Shown here: positions 49,031 through 59,466 of the stretch, in pieces
Layout: the number at the start of each line of letters is the position of its first letter
Numbering within the stretch: the first letter of the stretch is position 1
Assembly (NCBI RefSeq): GCF_963676685.1
Contig: NC_092349.1
Span: 37,244,293-37,308,292 of the forward strand
Length of the DNA: 64,000 nt
Source: Mytilus edulis
Lineage: Eukaryota > Mollusca > Bivalvia > Mytilida > Mytilidae
Direction: 5' to 3'
Notes under the pieces: model-generated
The model's database searches: none
Seen by the model: the letters and a program-made list of their open reading frames with translations, nothing else
Told to the model about the DNA's origin: nothing
Translations under genes and position numbers: made by a program

Positions 49031-50250
49031 CGGCTTACGTTTTCGATGACTCGGATAAGAAAATCCTGAGTAATTAGAATAATTCATACTTTTGCAAATA
49101 GTAAATTTGTAAAAATGACTATGTAATTGATATTCATTTCAACACCAAAGTGCTGACTAACTACAGAATAAAAACAAAGAATGTAACACAACCAGGGACA
49201 GCACATTAATACAACACAACTGAACCTCGCATTGTCTGTTACACTATTCGATTGACGCCACAAAAGTGACGTCACCGGTAAATTTAAAAAAATTGATATA
49301 GTCCAAGATCAGGTTTGAAATTATGGTGATTGAAGTATTGTAAAACACAATTACAAGACTATTAATATATAATTGTGGTATTTCGTATAATTGTTATACA
49401 TGTACTTCAAATTAACTATTCATTGATTCCAACAAATACCTATGATTTTAAATTCGGCGGATTATCAGCTTATTAATAATGCTCTGTTTGCTAGAATTTA
49501 ATGTTTTTCGACATTTTTGGGAAACACGTCCTCGTTGTGCACGTTGGATACGATGAGGACTGCAATATATGGATTTTTGTTCAAGATAATGTGTATTTGT
49601 TCTTTTCTTGTTTAAAGTATATTGAATGTTTACTACTTACATGTCGAAGCTATAAGGTTCCAGTTCCGAATTATGCTCAAAAGAACAAGGACTAAACAGA
49701 CACTCACAAATATACACAATATCGTCTTTTGTGTCAAGTCAAGTGTAACCAATATATTATTTTCTACATCTAAATCGAAAAAGAAAAAAAACCTAGTGAA
49801 AACATGTATATTTGCTATAATATAGTATCAAACCTCCTAAGAGATCAACACGTCATCACACATGTACGTGATTTATTGATCAGTAGTTTTTGCAGGGTTG
49901 TAAAAGTCTTGATCGTGTGCACAAACTTTGAATATTATGAATATGGTGCTTCAATTCTTACCAAAAATGATTGCGACATAAAGGGTAACACTAACGCAAA
50001 AATATCTGGAATGTTGTGGCATTGCACATGTTCATAATTTTTGTGGGTTGACTGTTAATGGCGTCCTTAAACTAAAATAGGTATCAAAGGTACTAGAATT
50101 ATAATTTAATACGATAGCAAGTCATACAACAAGATGCTATTTTAATCTTTAAAGCATACACATATGAAGTTTAAAATGAGGAGACATCAACGAGTTTTAT
50201 TGATTATTTGACCGCATTTTTCCATATAAAAAAAATCAGACACCACCTAC
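49031..50250. other. Stretch without assignable gene
   Basis: The frames at 49501-49695 and 49804-50037 are short and unassigned. A minus-strand hydrophobic frame at 49084-49275 was considered as gene B' exon 5 and not accepted. Confidence 0.4.
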
Positions 50251-50330
50251 TTGAACAGTTTCTGTGCTCTGAACTTGCGAGATGAATGTATGTGCTCCCT
50301 ATTAAGCAAGTGACATTAACCACGATATAT
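50251..50330 (-). pseudogene. Gene B' exon 4-like, truncated
   Basis: It encodes VNVTCLIGSTYIHLASSEHR then NCS before a GT donor, matching the end of gene B exon 4. The 5' part is replaced by a C16 run (50331-50346). Confidence 0.68.
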
Positions 50331-50346
50331 CCCCCCCCCCCCCCCC
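50331..50346 (+). repeat. Poly-C tract (16 C)
   Basis: Sixteen C, then G and a run of A. It marks the breakpoint of the exon 4-like relic. Confidence 0.93.
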
Positions 50347-50520
50347 GAAAAAAAAAAATTATAAACCAAATAATCAGAGAACAATTGAAGGTCTTTCCAT
50401 CCCTAACGGTATAGTTTGATATAAAAATACAGAAAAATCGGTTTAAAATGTCAGATAAAGTGTTTAGTGATAGCTCATTGTTTTCTGATTCCAACAATAT
50501 GGTCTTATACAATTTTGTTT

Positions 50521-51611
50521 AAAATAAGGAAGGTAATTTGTTACTTTTTCACGATCATATGGTGTGTTACATTATGTAGCTTTAGATGTATAAGTATAAA
50601 TTAAAAGCTAAATTCAAAATTTAAAATACAAATTTACTTATAACCTTGACCTTCATTTGAAGTTCATAAACAAAAAAAATCTCAAATCAGATCACCCTAG
50701 GTATTAAATATGTATGTTAATGGGTTTTAACACTTATTGTATAATTCTTTATATTGATAATAAGCAAAAGTTAAAAATTAAGAATATGACCTTGACATTT
50801 GAACATGACCTAAGTTTCTTTTTTATTCGACAAAGGACCTCGAATCAAAAGATCTTAAGTCGATATCACTTACGGTTTACAAGTTGCAAAACTATATCAC
50901 TGATATCAAATGCATAAGGCAAAATATCTCTCAAATTGATGATATGTCGAACAATCCGGTAAAATTAATTTGTTAGTTTCTTTTACGGTTGCAAATTAGT
51001 AATATACACAAGAATAGTATTTTGAAGAAAACTCTCACACGGAAAAGTATTCAGTTCAGCGGTAACAGTTTCAAATATGTTCCCTATAATGTACCAAATA
51101 TCTAAGCAATATATTCAAATAAAGTGAAAATAAGCCAAAACTAAAAAATACTGAAATTGACATTTGACAATAACCTTTTTTTCTTCTTTTTGGGTCCAAA
51201 AACCTCAAATAAAAATATAGCAAGGCAGCTTATAGTTTGCCAGTTACAAATTCATTTATTTCGTATGCAAAAGGGGTAATAATACTCATATGGAGTTTCG
51301 ATATCTCTTCTGTCAAAATGAATCTCCATATCCTGAGGATATAATGAGAAATTTGGTAAGGAAACATTGTCTTATATTTTGCAGTTGCTAAGGAGCAGTA
51401 CGCACAAGAAATAAAGTGTTCGAGGAGATAAGTGAAATTGTTCATTTATGAGGGGTAAGTTTCAAAAGCGTATCAACTATATCATACACAAAATATATCA
51501 GCGACATCTTTAAAAACAACAATACACCGCATGAAAAATAAGTCGGATTTTTTTAATAACATAACATTCGATTGGTAATAAGCCAATATATAATTCTACG
51601 AAATCAAAAGT
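50521..51611. other. AT-rich spacer, nothing recognised
   Basis: No exon match or transposon terminus was seen. It is part of the enlarged B' region. Confidence 0.4.
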
Positions 51612-51717
51612 ATAGAGAATGGAAACGAGGAATGTGGCATTAAGACAACAACCCGACCAACTGCAAATAGACAACCTGCATATCATCTTCACTAAATGTT
51701 GCCATCTAGTTCCGTAT
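51612..51717 (+). repeat. Dispersed repeat R1, partial
   Basis: 'agagaatggaaacgaggaat' and 'aagacaacaacccgaccaac' adjoin the truncated end of the Penelope-like element. The TAG that ends that element's frame (51708-51706) lies in or beside this repeat. Confidence 0.7.
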
Positions 51718-52149
51718 ATATAGGGTAGAAAAATCAAAACTTTGAACAGATTCAAAATCACCAATATATGCATGCAATTTATCAAGTACTACCAACGAGA
51801 TTTTGACACTCCAAAAGTAATTAATTCCACTATTTTCAAAGGCCTTATTTGAACAATTTATTATCAGGTTTTTTATTGTACCAAGTGTACTAGTAAGTAA
51901 AACAGACAATTTAGTAGTTGAACAATGGCTAGAAGATGAAATAAATCTATATTTGTAAGGTTTTTTGTGCAGCTTCGGAAGCCAGTACATAGTTGGGACT
52001 GTCATTGTGTTTGGTTCTGCTTGTAAAGAAGTAGCTAAAAGTTTATGTTTGTTACAGATGTCGTTTTCTGAAAATGAAGTCAGTTGGAATGTTGGTGAAT
52101 TCGTGATTTCCTTTTGCAGAACCTCTATATAAAATTTACGTCAAACAAT

Positions 52150-52590
52150 AATGATATTATTAGCAGCTTTATCAGCCGGGACAAAAACAAGTTCCTTGGC
52201 TAGTTCTGTTAGTTTATTTTTGATATGCGAAATAGGGTTAATATAGTTTTTGTTAAGAGTAAAATGTTCTTTAAAATGTTGTATTCGAATATCAACTATC
52301 TTCATTACTGAATTAAAAAAAGAGTCTAAAGATTTTTTGTCAGCTTTTTCCCGTTTTACCCATTTTAAACAGTAGGCACGGAGTGAGTCGTGGATGATAT
52401 TACGACACTCATTCCAGTTAATAGTTGACGGGGGACGATATTTAGGTCCTCTACTGAGGAATGATTTTAACTCTCGGTCGCGAACGATGTTAAGGTCTCC
52501 TGTTATAACATGGGAAATTGGGTCATATGTGTATTCTGAATTACTGCAATTACACGACATAGGTGTATTTTCAGTGATATTTACATCTTT
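52150..52590 (-). CDS. Naiad-type CxC linker domain
   Basis: It holds SCNCSNSEYTYDP, then HVITGDLNIVRDRELKSFLS and RGPKYRPP, and leads into ELVFVPADKAANN. The region is open throughout and bounded by TGA codons 407 (52623-52621) and 567 (52143-52141). Confidence 0.8.
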
Positions 52591-52999
52591 ACACAATTGG
52601 CTATAATTTAAAACATATTTTCAGGTAGATTTCTTGTAAATATAACAAATGAGAGGGAGTTCAGTATTATCAAAATATCCAGGAATTTGGTCTTTAACAG
52701 AATGGTCGTTAAAAATACCGGCAATATTTACAAAATCAAAACCTTTATTGACATACTTTATTTTAATAAAATGTTTTTTATGATCTTCAGGGCGATCAAT
52801 TTTTGGAAACAGTTTAGAATAACAATATGCCATTATAATTTGGACAATTTCATACTTAGGACTGTAATATGAAATTGTGTTGCAATCCTCTAAAAAAAAA
52901 AAAAAAATATTTATTGGTAAAGAACAAAGCTTGGTAAACAGATAATGTCTGCCGTTGTTTTTTGAAATCGAAATTAGGTCCGAAATATTTGTATGGTTG

Positions 53000-53550
53000 G
53001 TCCGAAATTTTCTTTGATTGCGATTTTTTCTGCGTCCATGAGAACTATTTTTACGAACAGTTTTAGAAACTATATCCAAAATGTTAACAGAATCGGTTCT
53101 AGATATATTGCCAATTCCCATGATATTATCATTAAGACCGAGAGGGTAGACTGTCTGTAAATTTTTAATCCAATTTAATTCATTTATTTTTCGTGATCGT
53201 ACAAACTTTGAATGAGATTCACCAGGCTGCTTATTTACTTCTTCTAAAGGTTGAACTGTTAAATATTTAATAGGATGACTGTGCTTCTTAAGATGTTGAT
53301 AAACGATACTTTTGAATTTATTGGGTCTTTTAAAACGATACAGGTGTTCTTGCGTGCGTTTAGATAAATATCGCACAGTTTCACCTACGTACTGAATACC
53401 GCATCCCGGTTTGTTTCATGTGAGTAAATAAATAATACTGTTTGTTTTTCAAGTAATATCAGTTTCAAAATTTAGAGAAAATGTGCGACCATTAAATGTG
53501 GATCTTACTGTATTGTTGGTGGAAAGACGGGGACACGTAAGTCATTTTTT
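53000..53550 (-). CDS. Naiad-type GIY-YIG endonuclease domain with TGA at cysteine positions
   Basis: In order: KK-TGA-LTCPRL, DIT-TGA-KTNSIIYLLT-TGA-NKPGCGIQYVGET, then RTQEHLYRF and QHLKKHSHP. Later NELNWIKNLQTVYPLGLN carries the expected acidic residue. The endonuclease of this family carries a CCHH zinc-knuckle-like set. The third TGA here replaces its first member. Confidence 0.78.
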
Positions 53551-54077
53551 GGCATGACACTTATCGTTAGAAGGATAACCACGATTTTTAGTGTTAAAAA
53601 CGTTAGCGATGGTAGTATTTTTAGATAAGCGACTCTGAAGATTGAGACGTGTGGATACCCTTTGAACGAGTTTAGTATTTAATATTTTTCCATTTCTAAG
53701 CTTCATATTTGTTTTTTGGTATGTAGATTTATTACAAAGGAGCAAAGACTGGCGTCCAAAATATGAACCATCACACAGTAGATTAAATTGTGTAAAAATG
53801 ATAAAACTGTTCGGCTCAAGACGTCAAATGCTTATTGTCATAAGTTACCCGACACATTTAACAAAAGATAGGGTACATCAAGGTAGCGACTGACGTCTGA
53901 CTAAATAGATGAATGGGGCTGAATATTTGATAGATATTCCTAAAGTAATGAACATAGAGAAGTTCTCGCTCGGACACACACTCCATAATCTAGTATAATA
54001 TAAGAGCATAAACCTTAAGCACGGGGAGGCACTCTACTGTCTCCACACGGCACTAAAGACAAACTCTGTAAAAAATA

Positions 54078-54246
54078 AAATTGAGAAAGGAAATAATGAA
54101 TATGTCAAAGCGACCATAGAGCAGACAACAGCCGAAGGCAACCAATGGGTCTTCAATGTAGCGAGAATTCCCGCATCCGTAGGTGTCCTTCAGCTGGCCC
54201 CTAAAAATATGCATAATGGTACAGTGATAATGGACGTCATACTAAA
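54078..54246 (+). repeat. Dispersed repeat R1, near-complete
   Basis: It carries 'aattgagaaaggaaataatg', 'caatgggtcttcaatgtagc', 'gtccttcagctggcccc' and 'gtgataatggacgtcatact'. Confidence 0.8.
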
Positions 54247-54849
54247 CTCCGAATTATACAGAAGTATGTATTTTTCTAGACAGAATATTTTTTTATAATT
54301 TGCCAAAATGAAGATTTTACTATGCTCTTTTCACAAATTTAATAAAAAGTATGGGTCGCCGCGATATGAGTCGTTGGAAATTGCCAAGATTTGGTTAGTT
54401 TGTTCATGAAAAACCCCATTAGTGTGCATTCTATGAGATAGAATTTTAAAATAAATTGTGAGAAGAAAGGTTTCATAATATGTTTTAAGAAAATAAAAAG
54501 AAAACATGGTGTCATTGAGCTTGTTTTCTTGCTACAAGTAAAATTTTAAAATTAGCCCAGTATAGATTTGGGTCTTAAAGAGTTATCTCCCCTTAAATGG
54601 CTCATTTGAAAAAAAATATTTTTAAACCAAAAAAAATGATCATGATGATATCTGTTAAATTATTTTGTATAATACAATTAATAAACGAGTTTTCTTTAAA
54701 TGAAAAAAAAAAACCATTCTAACAATTGAATTGCAAATTTGTCTCCAAATTAGCAGATTTAGGCAAATACATGTAACTGAACCGATTTTGTACTGTGATT
54801 GTACAATCCAAGATGGTGGTATACCATGAATCTACCTTAAAATGGTAAT
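54247..54849. other. Spacer, nothing recognised
   Basis: AT-rich with no credible frame. Confidence 0.4.
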
Positions 54850-55430
54850 ACCGCTGCAAATATTTTCACCTGTCCTAAGTCAGGAATCTGATTTACAGTA
54901 GTTGTGTTCGTTTCTGTGTGTGTTGTATTTTAACGTTGAGTCGTTTGTGTTTTCTCTTATTTTTGAGATATTGAGATAAGACGTGGCACGGTACTTGTCT
55001 ATCCCAAATTCATGTATTTGGTTTTCATGTTATATTTGTTATTCTCGTGGTGTTTTGTCTGATGCTTGGTCCGTTTCTGTGTGTGTTGCGTTTCGGTGTT
55101 GTGTCGTTGTTCTCCTCTGATATTTAATGCGTTTCCCTCGGTTTTAGTTTGTTACCCCGATTTTGTTTATTGTCCATGGATTTATGAGTTTTGAACAGCG
55201 GTAAACTTTTGTTGCCTTTGTTTATGTTATTTATACGTTTTTCGTTTCTTATAAAGATTACACCGTTGGTTTTCCCGTTTGAATGGTTTTACACTAGTAA
55301 TATTGGTGCCCGTTTTAGCTTGTTGTTCGGTGTGAGCCAAGACTCCGTGTTGACCTATTATGGTTTACTTTTATAAATTGTTATTTCGATGGAGAGTTGT
55401 CTCATTGGCACTTATACACCAATTTCCTAC
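54850..55430 (+). repeat. R2 and R3 dispersed repeats in series
   Basis: 'acctgtcctaagtcaggaat' and two 'gtttctgtgtgtgttg' blocks are followed by 'tttagtttgttaccccgatt' (R2), then 'acaccgttggttttcccgtt' and 'gagttgtctcattggcactt' (R3). Confidence 0.75.
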
Positions 55431-55677
55431 AAAACATGTATATCTACAAATTACTGAAATCTTCCCTATTTGAGCATTTTAGTCAAATATAAGACGGTTT
55501 CCGTCTTAGATGAAAGTTGCCGCATTTTTGTTCATTCTTAATATTTAAGTGTAAGTTTTATTTGATGATAAGACATAACATATATAAAGTTCGAGGATGC
55601 AGCCAATTCATTTTGAACAAAAACTATATGAAAAGTGACATTTTTGGCATATTATATTAACAGATGATGAACTCACC

Positions 55678-55792
55678 CCATAGAAGACGTTACATTTTGG
55701 AATGGGATAAACAGGAGACATATCCACAAACAAGGAAACAAAATCATCTGTTACCGTGATGTCTTTTTCTATTTCATACGCATGTGGATGAT
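55678..55792 (-). pseudogene. Gene B' exon 3-like, broken
   Basis: It encodes FVSLFVDMSPVYPIPKCNVF and then TAG. One base is missing relative to gene B exon 3, and the acceptor AG reads AA. A GTGAGT donor remains. Confidence 0.75.
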
Positions 55793-55899
55793 TTGTTAAT
55801 GAATAACATTAATGAATAAATAAGAGTCAAAATACAAAATAAAGTACTGAAGTTTATTGCTTTACCTTACGAATCGATATCATGAATTTTTTTTTAACT

Positions 55900-56250
55900 G
55901 GTAATCCAAAAGAGAGAGAGACCCAGTGCCTTTAGATTTTGGGTCTTAATTTGGTCTAAAAACAAGTAGGGAAAAAAAGCCTAGGTCAAATGTTAGGATC
56001 ATATTCTGAAATTTGATGTTTGCTTTTTTTCATTGTATTTCGTCAGTATATTTTTATTTAATTGTTAGTTATGAAATGTCGTATCACATACATTTTCGTT
56101 TAACTATACGTTTATATCTAAATGGAGTTTTTTCCCCCTCTCTTATTTTATATAACCTATATGATGATATAACTGATATGTATTTTAAAGACAAGGGGTC
56201 AAGGTCATAAGTGTGACGTTCGATATTTTAAACTTTGTGTTTAACAGGTC
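55900..56250. repeat. Dispersed repeat related to 59260-59462 and 60060-60160
   Basis: 'aatccaaaagagagagagac' compares with 'aaccataagagatagagacc' at 60066. 'gaaatgtcgtatcacataca' compares with 'gaaatgtcgtatcacattaa' at 59329. Confidence 0.65.
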
Positions 56251-56279
56251 GGGACCACTACCTTATATGGAAATGCATA

Positions 56280-56480
56280 AACTATCATATTTACCCTTCC
56301 GGAGCACCTGAGATCACCCCTAGTTTTTGGTGGGGTTCGTGTTGTTTATTCTTTAGTTTTCTATGTTGTGTCGTGTGTACTATTGTTTTTCTGTTTGTCT
56401 TTTTTATTTTTGGCCATGGCGTTGTCAGTTTGTTTTAGATTTATGAGTTTGACTGTCCCTTTGGTATCTTTCGTCCCTCT
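56280..56480 (+). repeat. Dispersed repeat R7
   Basis: It carries 'cttccggagcacctgagatc', 'tttttggtggggttcgtgtt', 'ggccatggcgttgtcagttt' and 'gagtttgactgtccctttgg'. Confidence 0.82.
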
Positions 56481-56781
56481 TTTATGTTCTCGCACGTGTA
56501 ATTGTTTATTCACATGTGACCAAATTTATTTTTATCTAGGTTTTTGACCAATCCAAAAAATGAGTAACAATACATGATGGACTACTACGTGTTTACAATC
56601 AAACGAGAACACGTTTTATTCACTGAAATACAACATATTATTTCGTGCAATGTGGGATTCACAATTTTGCTTAGTTTTTCATTTTGTGTATCCTCATTTA
56701 TAGTTCGTGATACAAAGTATTCCTTCCATGCTCAGATTAAAGAAGAGCTGTTTCTATGCGAAGAAAAAAGGGTTTGAATTA

Positions 56782-56905
56782 CCCGATACATAGCCATTAA
56801 TATGTTTGATGATGGCACGGAGATTTCATGTATTCGTCCACCAAACAGTAACGAAACAACAGCGAACAACAAAATTACCAATGAGACAAACGTACTAGTG
56901 TAAAG
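56782..56905 (-). other. Hydrophobic exon-like stretch, possible further gene B relative
   Basis: The minus-strand frame reads FVSLVILLFAVVSLLFGGRI and then HEISVPSSNILMAMYR before GTAATT, with an AG upstream. It faintly recalls exon 7 (hydrophobic helix, then T/E-I-S). The phases are not 1-1, so the relationship is weak. Confidence 0.25.
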
Positions 56906-57524
56906 TAAGCTGTCATTAACAGCCGGTGCTAATATTCAGTACAGCAATTTCCATATAGATAATTAAAGGCAAATATGTGATCCGTGAATTTTGTGTTCGT
57001 AAAAAATGCGAGAAATATTGTATACATGGCAGTGTTAACAAAATCTATAAATATTTATTTTTGTCGCCTTACAGTATATGAAACTTCACAACTGTTCCCT
57101 TTGTGTTAAAGGTGGTGAAGTCATCAACTGTAGTTTCATTTTGTTTTCATTTTTAACGGGTTCGGACATTTGCCAAACTGAACAAAATAATTACAGATGA
57201 TTTCTAATGCTTGCAAAGTTTAACTTTGGTTGGGTTGGTTGTTTTATGTGTATAGTTGTTTATACAAGCTTTGAAAATAAGATTGACACCTTTAAACAAT
57301 ATATATAGGCATATTTTAACCTGTGTATTTTATACTTGAATTTAATTGGTTGTTATCCTAATATGATTGTACAATATACAAACAAAGCAAGCAAGCTAAC
57401 CAAAGTTTTGCTTTACATGCATTAGGAAATAAGCAGTAATGATGTTATCCATACGTATGTGCGACGAGGCGGAAAATTTTATATGTTTTGTGAAAATTGA
57501 AGCGTTGGATCTAATATAAAAAAA

Positions 57525-57690
57525 AAAAAAGATGTGGTATGATTGCCAATGGGACAACTTTCCACAAGAGACCAACATGACACAGAAATTAACTTTTAAA
57601 GGTCACCATATGGCCTTCAACATGAACAAAGCCCATACCGCATAGTCAGATATAAAAGGCCCCGATATAACAATGTAAAACAATTTAAAG
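57525..57690 (-). repeat. R3 tail, inverted
   Basis: It carries 'gatgtggtatgattgccaat', 'gggacaactttccacaagag', 'tggccttcaacatgaacaaa' and 'ccgcatagtcagatataaaa'. Confidence 0.75.
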
Positions 57691-58318
57691 GAGAAAACTA
57701 AACGTCTTAATTATATGAAAAAAATGAACGAAAAACAAATATGTGACACATAAAAAAATGACAACCACTGAAATACAGGCTCCTATATATACAAACCTAC
57801 ATACGTTTTTACATTTTCTACATTTGAAAATGCCAGTACCAAGTCAGGAATATCACAGTTCTTGTCAATACGTCAAGTTCAGTATTTTTGTGATTTTACT
57901 TTTTATGTATAAGATAGATTCCACTCCTTTTATATATTCTATTGGGCCGTGTTTTTTTTTTTGTTTTTTTTTTTTTTATTGTTTTACACAAGTAATCATT
58001 GGGTTATTTATAGCGTACTTTTGGCATTGATACTATGACTGTTTAATTTCCTAGATTATGTCTTTTTTTTTTAAAGATGTTTCATTAGGAACTCATACCT
58101 CATCTTCGTATTTCTGTATACAAAGCACGTTTTAAAATAAAAATAATAGGTTATATGGCATCCACTGTGGTTCAGAGGCTTTAAATGCTGGAGATATTTC
58201 ACATACGTCAACATGACACCAGCCGTACGATAAAAAAACCTCTAAAATTTGCAACAAACGGACTTTATCGATGGATGAAGCTATACAAAATGTATTAAGG
58301 TATATATCGTACCCGCTC
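57691..58318. other. Spacer with repeat fragments
   Basis: It contains 'aaaatgccagtaccaagtca' at about 57827 (dispersed repeat core) and T-rich runs. No gene. Confidence 0.5.
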
Positions 58319-58408
58319 AGTGGCGGATCCAAAAAAAGGGGGGTTCCGGGGGTTGAACCCCCTTTTAAGAACGATCAATGCATTTGAATGAGGACATCCC
58401 CCTCATGT
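58319..58408 (+). repeat. Dispersed 'agtggcggatcca / ggggttcc' repeat
   Basis: It carries 'cagtggcggatccaaaaaaa', 'ggggttccgggggttgaac' and 'gatcaatgcatttgaatgag'. The second copy is at 4501-4661. Confidence 0.8.
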
Positions 58409-59466
58409 TCTTGTCCTGGGTTAGGACTTCCTTTTTAAAATGCCGCTTTCATAACACTTATTTTTAGCATACTGAATACTATGATGTTCTTACTTTCACA
58501 TTTGTTTCAGTTCATCCTGACAAACATTTTACATTTCCAGACAAGAAAGAAGTGTTTCAATGAAAATTTTCGTGTTTATCTAGACAGAAATATATTGGAA
58601 TTACATTATACAGTATACATGTTTAAAAGACCTCAACAAATTTCAAAGTGGACAGTGATCATTTCATCTGAAGTTTTAGGTCGTTAAAATTTTGTATGTA
58701 GGTACAATGCATAACAATGGTAAAAAAAACTGTTTAACAACTTTAACTACGCGAAAAAGAAAGTCAACTAGTGAAGCCCGTAAACAATACTTTTTTAATC
58801 TGAGCATGCAGATTGAAGATAATGTTTTTTATTTTACAATAATCACATTCGCAGAACAAAAACATATATTTTGAGAATCCCAGACACTATATTAGTTGAC
58901 AGTTCTTCCCCTTATTCCACGTGTTTTCCGGTGGTAGTAAATTCGTAGTAGCATTGTAGCTCATTGAGTCGATTGGTCAGTTTTTCAAGGCCGTATTGGA
59001 CTTGTGCAAATTACTATGCAAATATATTCTGACGTAAAGAAATCTAGAGTTCTTGACCTGTTTAAATTAATATTGGTACATTATAACAACTCAGAACTTA
59101 AAAATAAGCTTACAAGCAAGATGGCCTTCAAAAAGCAAACTGGAAGTGACCCTTATGAAAACCAGAATTGGGTTTTTTTGGTACTTTTTTTGAGGTAAAA
59201 AATCTCAAAAAAAGGAAAAAATGTGAAGGTAAAATGTCAATGTAATATTCTTGATATTCTTGATATATTTCTTATTTTCAATCTTCAAAAACTGTATATC
59301 GTCAGCATATTTTTTTAATTGTTTGTTGTGAAATGTCGTATCACATTAATTTTCGTTTAACTGTACGTTGATATGTAATTGGACTTTCTCTTCCTCTCTT
59401 AAATCATATTACCGGTAATAGGTCATAATTGTATTTAACGTTCTATATTTTGACCTTTGCGTTATA
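58409..59466. other. Unassigned stretch with duplicated non-coding sequence
   Basis: The frames at 58481-58687 and 58692-58874 are short and unassigned. 'agcaaactggaagtgaccct' (about 59137) recurs as 'agcaaacaggaagtgaggaa' (about 59917), and 59260-59462 resembles 56025-56250. Confidence 0.45.

Larger units (their letters stand above)
51706..53841 (-). mobile_element. Penelope-like retroelement, Naiad-type, with six in-frame TGA codons; 3'-truncated
   Basis: From ATG 53841 the frame runs 711 codons to TAG 51708-51706. The order is: N-terminal region with a cysteine/histidine cluster (about 95-147); GIY-YIG-type endonuclease (GIQYVGET at 148-155, later ELNWIKNLQTVYPLGLN); CNC motif at 430-432 with HVITGDLNIV; then the reverse-transcriptase start (VPADKAANN, YWLPKLHKKPYKYRF at about 619-633, DFSTLY at 703-708). 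Endonuclease before reverse transcriptase with a CxC linker is the published Naiad arrangement; other Penelope elements have it at the C-terminus. The frame holds TGA at codons 6, 100, 131, 142, 407 and 567, and no TAA, TAG or frameshift. Codons 100, 131, 142 and 567 fall where I expect cysteine, including the first ligand of the endonuclease CCHH motif. Selenocysteine is therefore likely. The catalytic YxDD block and 3' region, where a SECIS would lie, are missing. Confidence 0.85.
44748..55792 (-). pseudogene. Gene B': decayed paralogue of gene B
   Basis: Exon-sized matches to gene B lie in the same order on the same strand: exon 3-like 55792-55678, exon 4-like 50330-50251, exon 6-like 47527-47426, exon 7-like 45586-45467, and one further exon 44822-44748. 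Exon 3' has lost its acceptor AG (reads AA) and a base near its end, which creates TAG. Exon 4' is cut by a C16 run. Exon 6' has TAA where gene B has TTA. No signal-peptide, IgV or exon 5 counterpart was found. The introns have been enlarged by repeats and a Penelope-like element. The intact exon 7' suggests fairly recent decay, or rescue by another splice form. Confidence 0.7.

Noticed and set aside
49084..49275. Hydrophobic minus-strand frame as a candidate gene B' exon 5
   Set aside because: Only a vague hydrophobic likeness to exon 5. No convincing splice sites or base-level match.
51706..53841. Explaining the six TGAs as ordinary pseudogene decay
   Set aside because: Not fully excluded, but the absence of TAA, TAG and frameshifts over 711 codons and the placement at expected cysteine positions make it the weaker explanation.
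58481..58874. Two adjacent plus-strand frames considered as a small gene
   Set aside because: Composition is ordinary and there is no motif or signal peptide of note. Left as unassigned sequence.
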